Assembly (NCBI RefSeq): GCF_014851905.1
Contig: NZ_JACVAQ010000001.1
Coordinates: 744,001-808,000 of the forward strand
DNA length: 64,000 nt
Reading direction: 5' to 3'
Origin: Pseudomonas sp. PDM14
GTDB taxonomy: Bacteria; Pseudomonadota; Gammaproteobacteria; Pseudomonadales; Pseudomonadaceae
Positions 59,396 to 64,000 of the stretch are shown here, in pieces (position 1 is the first letter of the stretch; the number at the start of each line of letters is the position of its first letter). The position numbers and the translations under genes are program-made. Below the pieces are notes generated by a model. It was not told the DNA's origin. It did not search any database and saw only the letters and a program-made list of their open reading frames with translations.

Positions 59396-59485
59396 TGGCG
59401 GGAAGATAGGGATTCGAACCCTAGGTGCACTTGCGTACACAACGGATTTCGAATCCGTCCCGTTCGGCCACTCCGGCATCTTCCC
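59396..59485 (-). tRNA. tRNA-Ser(CGA)
   Basis: This is a 90-base class II tRNA with encoded CCA. On the minus strand the acceptor 5' strand is GGGAAGA and the 3' strand is TCTTCCC followed by G-CCA. The anticodon arm is ACGGA-TTCGAAA-TCCGT, giving anticodon CGA (codon UCG). The T arm has GGTTCGAATCC, and the long variable arm lies between. It reads Ser codons and in Pseudomonas typically lies upstream of the purC region. Confidence 0.97.
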
Positions 59486-59589
59486 ACGGCGGGGCGCATG
59501 ATAGCAGCTCAGTTCCCGTTGGCGAACCCCGTTTAGCGATTTTTTCGCATGCTTTCAGATGCTTGCGTATGCTTGTCAAATCACGGGCA

Positions 59590-59617
59590 AAAAAAGAGGA
59601 GCCTCGGCTCCTCTTTT
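59590..59617 (-). terminator. Terminator of the dapA–bamC–purC transcript
   Basis: AAAAGAGGAGCC (59592-59603) pairs with GGCTCCTCTTTT (59606-59617) around a two-base loop. On the minus strand the stem is followed by a T-run. It begins 15 bases after the purC stop. Confidence 0.88.
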
Positions 59618-59631
59618 CTATCACTCGACTC

Positions 59632-60498
59632 TCACTGGGTCAGGCGAGTCAGCGCTTCGCGATACTTGTCTGCGGTCTTCTGCGCGACATCGGCAGGTAC
59701 GGCGGGGGCTGGCGGGGTCTTGCCCCAGCCGGTGGACTCCAGCCAGTCACGCACGAACTGCTTGTCGAAGCTCGGCGGGTTGCTGCCTTCGGCATAGCTG
59801 TCGGCGGGCCAGAAACGGCTGGAGTCGGGGGTCAGCGCCTCGTCCATCAGGGTCAGCGTGCCGTGCTCGTCGAGACCGAATTCGAACTTGGTGTCGGCGA
59901 TGATGATGCCGCGGGTAGCCGCGTACTCGACAGCCGCGCTGTACAGAGCGATCGCGGTGTCACGCACCTTGGCAGCCAGCTCCTTGCCGATGATCGCTTC
60001 GCACTGCTCGAAAGAGATGTTCTCGTCGTGGTCGCCGACAGCGGCCTTGGTCGACGGGGTGAAGATCGGCTGCGGCAGCTTGGCCGCTTCCCTCAGCCCG
60101 ACCGGCAGCTGGATGCCGCAGACGGTGCCGCTCTTCTGATACTCCTTCCAGCCCGAACCGACGATGTAGCCACGCACGATGGCTTCCACGGCGACCGGCT
60201 TGAGGCGCTTGGCGACCACTGCGCGCCCCTCCACCAGCGGCAACTCCTCGGCCGACACCACGTCCTCGACCCGGTCCCCGGTAAAGTGGTTGGGAACTAT
60301 GCCGGCCAGCTTGTCGAACCAGAAATTGGAGATCGCGGTGAGAATCTTGCCCTTCTCCGGAATCGGCTCGTTGAGGATCACGTCGAACGCCGAAAGGCGA
60401 TCGGTGGCGACCATCAGCATGCGCTCGGCGTCGATTTCATAGAGGTCACGAACTTTGCCCGAATAGATTTTTTTCAGGCTCAGGGTAGGAGTGCTCAT
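59632..60498 (-). CDS. purC: Phosphoribosylaminoimidazole-succinocarboxamide (SAICAR) synthase, long type
   Basis: This 288-residue ATP-grasp-related enzyme ligates aspartate to CAIR in purine synthesis. Motifs are [67 protein letters not shown] and [15 protein letters not shown]. The length and sequence fit the long class (about 290-300 residues, as in Xanthomonas and yeast). The short bacterial class (about 236 residues, starting near YRGKAKSVY) is what I recall at this locus in P. aeruginosa. The order dapA–bamC–purC is conserved, so the enzyme form may have been replaced. A hairpin separates it from bamC. Confidence 0.93.
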   Translation of the reverse strand: MSTPTLSLKKIYSGKVRDLYEIDAERMLMVATDRLSAFDVILNEPIPEKGKILTAISNFWFDKLAGIVPNHFTGDRVEDVVSAEELPLVEGRAVVAKRLKPVAVEAIVRGYIVGSGWKEYQKSGTVCGIQLPVGLREAAKLPQPIFTPSTKAAVGDHDENISFEQCEAIIGKELAAKVRDTAIALYSAAVEYAATRGIIIADTKFEFGLDEHGTLTLMDEALTPDSSRFWPADSYAEGSNPPSFDKQFVRDWLESTGWGKTPPAPAVPADVAQKTADKYREALTRLTQ

Positions 60499-60529
60499 GT
60501 CGGAATTTCCGAGTTGATCTAAACGAAAC

Positions 60530-60555
60530 AGGCGAAACCCACGCGGGTTTCGCCT
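60530..60555. terminator. Hairpin between bamC and purC
   Basis: AGGCGAAACCC (60530-60540) pairs with GGGTTTCGCCT (60545-60555) around a four-base loop. On the minus strand it is followed by GTTTCG-TTT, a weak T-run, so it may be a partial terminator or an mRNA-stabilising hairpin downstream of bamC. Confidence 0.6.
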
Positions 60556-60600
60556 ATCGATTTACCACCGTGGCCGTCGCTGCGAGCGTCGGCGTCACAG

Positions 60601-61716
60601 TCAGCCGAGGTTTTCCTGGATCAGGGCCAGCACACGGCGCGTCACGTCTTCCGGAGCGACTGTATTGAGGTCCTTCTCCACGGATACCTGCACATCGCCA
60701 TTGGTGCTGCTGGTCAGGCGAACCTGATAGCGCTCGGCGCGGGCGTCGACTTCTTCCTTGCTCGGCTCGCTGCCGAACACTCGACTGAAGAAGCCACGTT
60801 TCTCTTCTTCCTGACGGGCGCCTTCGGCGAGGTTGACGTAGTAGATACCCAGGCTGCGGTTGACGTCGTCGACACGCAGGTTGGCCAGCTCGAGTGCGCG
60901 GCCGACACTGGACCAGGCGCGATCAAAGTCGGTGCTCAGGTTGAGGACCTGGTTGCCGTTGCCGTCCTGGGTCAGGCTGACGCGGCTCGGCGCGTCGTAG
61001 CTGCGCGCGGCCAGCAGGGACACCGAACCGTGCTCGGCGCTGCTGCTCAGGTCGGCCAGCATGCCGTCGAGCAGCGAGGCTTCCAGCGAAGCATTGCCAG
61101 TGCGCGCCGGGAAGGCCACATCAGCACTGCTACCCTGCTCGCGCTCGGCGCTGACAACGAAGACTTCGCTGGTGTTGCGCACCACGCCCGGCTCGATGCG
61201 CACTCGCACACGCACATCGTTGTCGCTATCGCTCAGCAGACTGCCCAGGCGCCGCGCCATGGCCGGAGCGAGCTCCGAAGCCGGCTGCCAGGCCGTGATG
61301 AACTCACCAGTCTGTGGACGCTCTTCGGCAATGCGGAAACCGCTGTTCTCGAAATACTGACGCGCAACCGGCCAGACTTCGGAAGGGGCGCGCTGCGCCA
61401 CCAGCCAGCGCGAGTCACCACTCTTCTGCAGGCTGAATTCGCTGGCTTCTTCGCTGATCTGGATGCCCTGCGGACGGGGTACTTCGAATTTCTCCGGGGT
61501 ATCGACGCTGTCCGCAACGTTGCGCGGCACCGGCAGCAGCGGGTCGATGCGCTTGGCGTCGACGTTGGCTGGCATGTTCATCGGCGCGGTCTGACGCGCT
61601 TCGAGGTAGTCGGTGCTGCGGTCACGGAAATAGCCGTCCTCACCCCACAGCCACCCACAACCGCTGGTGCTGGAGATAATCACGGCAAGGGCGGAAAGTC
61701 CGGCCAATCGCTTCAT
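60601..61716 (-). CDS. bamC: Outer-membrane assembly lipoprotein BamC (NlpB)
   Basis: This 371-residue lipoprotein has a signal peptide with lipobox SSTSGC (Cys about 20), then the unstructured linker that contacts BamD (GEDGYFRDRSTDYLEARQTAPMNMPANVDAKRIDPLLPVP) and two helix-grip domains (AQRAPSEVWPVARQYFENSGFRIAEER and FDRAWSSVGRALELANLRVDDVNRSLGIYYVN). It is a component of the BAM complex that inserts beta-barrel proteins. The ATG at 61714-61716 is 17 bases after dapA, the usual dapA–bamC order. Confidence 0.95.
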   Translation of the reverse strand: MKRLAGLSALAVIISSTSGCGWLWGEDGYFRDRSTDYLEARQTAPMNMPANVDAKRIDPLLPVPRNVADSVDTPEKFEVPRPQGIQISEEASEFSLQKSGDSRWLVAQRAPSEVWPVARQYFENSGFRIAEERPQTGEFITAWQPASELAPAMARRLGSLLSDSDNDVRVRVRIEPGVVRNTSEVFVVSAEREQGSSADVAFPARTGNASLEASLLDGMLADLSSSAEHGSVSLLAARSYDAPSRVSLTQDGNGNQVLNLSTDFDRAWSSVGRALELANLRVDDVNRSLGIYYVNLAEGARQEEEKRGFFSRVFGSEPSKEEVDARAERYQVRLTSSTNGDVQVSVEKDLNTVAPEDVTRRVLALIQENLG

Positions 61717-61733
61717 GCGTAATGCTTCCTCGG

Positions 61734-62612
61734 TTAAACCAGTACGCCGGACTGGCGCAGGGCCTGACGCAGCGGCTCGTGGCAACGCGCACTGAGCCAG
61801 GTCAGGGGCAGGCGGATGCCATCCGGCATCATGCCCATTTCGTTAAGGGCCCACTTCACCGGAATCGGGTTGGATTCGATGAACAGAGTCTTGTGCAGCG
61901 GCATCAGGCGCTCGTTGATCGCCCGCGCCTTGTCGGCATCGCCGGCCATCGCCGTGGCGCACAGTTCGGCCATGGCACGCGGGGCGACGTTGGCGGTCAC
62001 CGAGATGTTGCCCTTGCCGCCCATCAGCATCAGCTCGACGGCGGTGGCATCGTCACCGGAATAGACGAGGAAATCCTTGCTCACGCGGTCGAGCACTTCT
62101 TGGCCACGCTGCAGGTCGCCCGTGGCTTCCTTGATACCGATGATGTTGGCGATCTTCGACAGACGCTCGACGGTCTCCGGCAGCATGTCGCAGACGGTAC
62201 GACCCGGCACGTTGTAGAGGATCTGCGGGATGGCCACGGCTTCGGCGATGTGGCGGAAGTGCTGGTACAGGCCTTCCTGGGTCGGCTTGTTGTAGTACGG
62301 CGTGACCAGCAGGCAGGCATCGGCACCGACGCTCTTGGCGTTCTGAGTCAGCTCGACCGCTTCGCGGGTGCTGTTGGCACCGGTACCGGCGATCACCGGG
62401 ATGCGGCCGTTGACCTGATCAACCACGCGGCGGATGACCTCGACATGCTCGTGGACATCCAGGGTAGCGGACTCACCCGTGGTGCCGACGGCGACGATGG
62501 CGTTGGTGCCCTCTTGCAGGTGGAAATCCACCAGCTTGCTCAGGCTGTCCCAATCCAGACCACCCTGCGCGTCCATGGGCGTGACCAGTGCCACCATACT
62601 GCCCGAAATCAT
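61734..62612 (-). CDS. dapA: 4-hydroxy-tetrahydrodipicolinate synthase
   Basis: This 292-residue aldolase-type enzyme condenses pyruvate and aspartate semialdehyde, the first step of the lysine and diaminopimelate pathway. The Schiff-base Lys161 is in [10 protein letters not shown] and Tyr133 in [20 protein letters not shown] binds pyruvate. Length is the same as other Pseudomonas DapA proteins. It is divergent from gcvR with about 214 bases between, which should hold both promoters, and is followed by bamC. Confidence 0.97.
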   Translation of the reverse strand: MISGSMVALVTPMDAQGGLDWDSLSKLVDFHLQEGTNAIVAVGTTGESATLDVHEHVEVIRRVVDQVNGRIPVIAGTGANSTREAVELTQNAKSVGADACLLVTPYYNKPTQEGLYQHFRHIAEAVAIPQILYNVPGRTVCDMLPETVERLSKIANIIGIKEATGDLQRGQEVLDRVSKDFLVYSGDDATAVELMLMGGKGNISVTANVAPRAMAELCATAMAGDADKARAINERLMPLHKTLFIESNPIPVKWALNEMGMMPDGIRLPLTWLSARCHEPLRQALRQSGVLV

Positions 62613-62826
62613 GCAACCGCTCCTGCCGGAAAAAGAGAGCGGTAATGGTACTGACGCCACCAGTGTTGTACAAGCGAAGGTCTGCACCTCTCGGCCAGCG
62701 GACAAACCGACGTACCGGCCTGTGCGCACGCCGTTTCGGCATTCCCCTGAGCGGTGCTTTTCGCTACCCTCCCCTCTTTGCACGGCCCATCGCGCCGCGC
62801 GCACTCATCGCTCTAGGAAACGCTGC

Positions 62827-63384
62827 ATGTCCACCCCCACGGTTCGCGAACAATTTCTTGTCATCAGTGCCCTCGGCGCCAACCCCATGGAGCTGACCAG
62901 CATCCTGTGCCGAGCCAGCCAGGAGAACCGCTGCGCGATCGTCAGTACCCGCCTGACCCGTCATGGCGAATACAGCGCATTGATCCTGCAGGTGAGTGGC
63001 AGCTGGGATGCCCTGGCACGTCTTGAGGCCGCGCTGCCGGTGCTGGCCAAGAAGCACGCCTTCAACGTCAACATGACCCGCAGCGGCGCCATGGAGAACC
63101 GTCCGCAGGCGCTGCCCTACGTGGCCTACGTCAGCTGCGTCTATCGTCCGGACATCCTCAACGAGCTGTGCCAGTTCTTCAGCGACCACAATGTCGAACT
63201 GGAAAACATCACCTGCGACACTTACCAGGCTCCGCAGACTGGCGGCACGCTGCTCAACGCCACGCTGACCGTGACCCTGCCGGCCGGCACCCAGATCAGC
63301 TGGCTGCGCGACCAGTTCCTCGATTTCGCCGACTCGCTCAACCTCGACGCCCTGATCGAACCCTGGCGCCCGCAGAACCCGTAA
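62827..63384 (+). CDS. gcvR: Glycine cleavage system regulator-like ACT protein
   Basis: This 185-residue protein has two ACT domains: EQFLVISALGANPMELTSILCRASQENRCAIVSTRLTRHGEYSALILQVSG and YVAYVSCVYRPDILNELCQFFSDHNVELENITCDTYQ. GcvR in E. coli binds GcvA and glycine; the Pseudomonas member next to bcp is of this type. It is divergent from dapA and 10 bases before bcp, in the conserved order. Confidence 0.9.
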   Translation: MSTPTVREQFLVISALGANPMELTSILCRASQENRCAIVSTRLTRHGEYSALILQVSGSWDALARLEAALPVLAKKHAFNVNMTRSGAMENRPQALPYVAYVSCVYRPDILNELCQFFSDHNVELENITCDTYQAPQTGGTLLNATLTVTLPAGTQISWLRDQFLDFADSLNLDALIEPWRPQNP

Positions 63385-63394
63385 GGAGCAACCG

Positions 63395-63868
63395 ATGAGC
63401 GTGACCCTCAACGAACCCGTCGGCGACTTCGACGTGCCGGCCACCAGCGATCAGCGCGTGTCCCTGAGCGCACTGAAAGGCCAGCAAGTGGTGCTCTACT
63501 TCTACCCCAAGGACAGCACGCCGGGCTGCACTACCCAGGGCCAGGGCTTTCGCGACCAGCACGAAGCCTTCGCCGCGGCCAACACGGTGGTCTTCGGTGT
63601 CTCGCGTGACGGCCTCAAGTCCCACGAGAACTTCAAGGCCAAGCAGGGCTTCCCCTTCGAACTTATCTCCGACAAGGACGAAGCGCTCTGTCAGCTGTTC
63701 GACGTGATCAAGCTGAAGAAGCTCTACGGCAAGGAATACCTGGGTATCGACCGCAGCACCTTCCTCATCGACGCGAAAGGCGTGCTGCGCCAGGAGTGGC
63801 GCGGCGTAAAGGTACCGGGCCACGTCGACGCCGTGCTCGCCGCCGCACAGGCGCTGCACAAGGGCTGA
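63395..63868 (+). CDS. bcp: Peroxiredoxin Bcp/PrxQ
   Basis: This 157-residue thiol peroxidase has the peroxidatic Cys in VVLYFYPKDSTPGCTTQGQGFRD and the later family segments NTVVFGVSRDGLKSHENF, LISDKDEALCQLFDVI and STFLIDAKGVLRQEWR. The nearby resolving Cys of E. coli Bcp (five residues on) is replaced by Gly, so it acts as a one-Cys type or uses another Cys. It reduces hydroperoxides with thioredoxin. GTAAGGAG precedes the ATG. Confidence 0.95.
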   Translation: MSVTLNEPVGDFDVPATSDQRVSLSALKGQQVVLYFYPKDSTPGCTTQGQGFRDQHEAFAAANTVVFGVSRDGLKSHENFKAKQGFPFELISDKDEALCQLFDVIKLKKLYGKEYLGIDRSTFLIDAKGVLRQEWRGVKVPGHVDAVLAAAQALHKG

Positions 63869-63887
63869 AAACCAGCCAGCCGCAACG

Positions 63888-63915
63888 AAAAAGGGCCGCA
63901 TCAGCGGCCCTTTTT
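63888..63915. terminator. Bidirectional terminator after bcp
   Basis: AAAAAGGGCCGC (63888-63899) pairs with GCGGCCCTTTTT (63904-63915) around ATCA. The stem has T-runs on both strands and so serves both bcp and the converging gene at 63,929. Confidence 0.9.
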
Positions 63916-63928
63916 CATTTCCGGTAAG

Positions 63929-64000
63929 TCACGCCTTGCGCAGCCAGTAGCGGAACACACCGGCCTCCTCGTCCTCGCGCAGCAGCTCATGACCGGCCAG
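63929..64000 (-). CDS. C-terminal end of a probable TusA-family sulfurtransferase (partial)
   Basis: Only the last 23 residues and stop are in the window (GHELLREDEEAGVFRYWLRKA at the end). The GHxLL followed by an acidic stretch, an FRYWLRK strand and the stop resembles the C-terminus of TusA-type proteins. In P. aeruginosa a TusA-like gene (PA1006) follows bcp, which agrees. The start and active-site CPxP motif lie beyond base 64,000. Confidence 0.55.
   Translation of the reverse strand: MAGHELLREDEEAGVFRYWLRKA

Noticed and set aside
59276..59479. Upstream extension of the small membrane protein gene
   Set aside because: The extension starts MPEWPNGTDSK and is translated tRNA-Ser sequence, a known annotation artefact; the internal ATG with AAGGAG is preferred.

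Overview
The window is a GC-rich gammaproteobacterial chromosome segment, almost certainly Pseudomonas in the broad sense. The right end carries the conserved block purC–bamC–dapA (minus strand), gcvR–bcp (plus strand) and a tRNA-Ser(CGA), an arrangement I recall from P. aeruginosa around PA1006–PA1013. An OprD-family porin, an HPP protein and a sigma-54 activator fit the same assignment. Nearly all the sequence left of the tRNA looks accessory.

Region 1 (1–18,025, minus strand) is an extracellular contractile injection system (eCIS). In transcription order it encodes sheath, tube, a zinc-ribbon T4-type baseplate/chaperone protein, a Pro/Ala-rich protein, a DUF4255 tube-cap protein, an AAA+ ATPase, a small protein and a 1,099-residue DUF4157 protein. 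These are followed by two LysM-type tube/baseplate adaptors, a gp27-like hub, a separate gp5-like spike, a PAAR-like tip, a gp25-like protein and two large baseplate wedge proteins, the last cut by the window edge. Most neighbours overlap by 4 bp, so this is one transcript. An AT-rich leader of several hundred bases precedes the sheath gene. The DUF4157 protein has a zinc-binding N-terminus, an HELAH motif, an HNH-like motif and a long beta-repeat tail, and is the best effector candidate.

Region 2 (19,100–43,444, minus strand) is a large catabolic supercluster in two transcripts. The upstream one encodes an Asp/Glu-racemase-fold enzyme, an NTF2-like protein and two paralogous FMN/4Fe-4S/FAD ene-reductase-type oxidoreductases, and ends at a terminator. 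The downstream one has 14 closely packed genes: CaiB-type CoA-transferase, HMG-CoA-lyase-type lyase, YCF48 protein, RND/MMPL transporter, DUF1302 and DUF1329 envelope proteins, hydantoinase A and B, isochorismatase-family amidase, a small lipoprotein, LeuC and LeuD paralogues, a PrpR-type sigma-54 activator and an MDR oxidoreductase. Each transcript starts behind a -24/-12 promoter with an inverted repeat (TGAAA…TTTCA) about 90 bp further upstream, which suggests that the encoded activator controls both. The enzyme set fits uptake of a hydrophobic compound, ring-opening of a cyclic amide or imide, deamidation, hydration/isomerisation, CoA activation and lyase cleavage. The substrate cannot be read from sequence.

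Region 3 (43.7–58.8 kb) is a mosaic of small accessory units: an HPP membrane protein and divergent TetR regulator with two palindromic operators; tandem LysR paralogues followed by a glutathione transferase, a PNPOx–reductase–ferredoxin fusion, a 70-residue protein and a DUF1348 protein; a nitronate monooxygenase; an exported acetoacetate-decarboxylase-like protein behind a MerR-type promoter; an ArsR/MDR/monooxygenase unit with three matching 20-bp operators; an alpha/beta hydrolase; a decayed stretch; and an OprD–DoxX pair.

Region 4 (58.8–64 kb) holds a small membrane protein, tRNA-Ser(CGA), purC, bamC, dapA, gcvR, bcp and the end of a probable TusA-family gene. PurC is the long (288-residue) type rather than the short bacterial type expected at this position.
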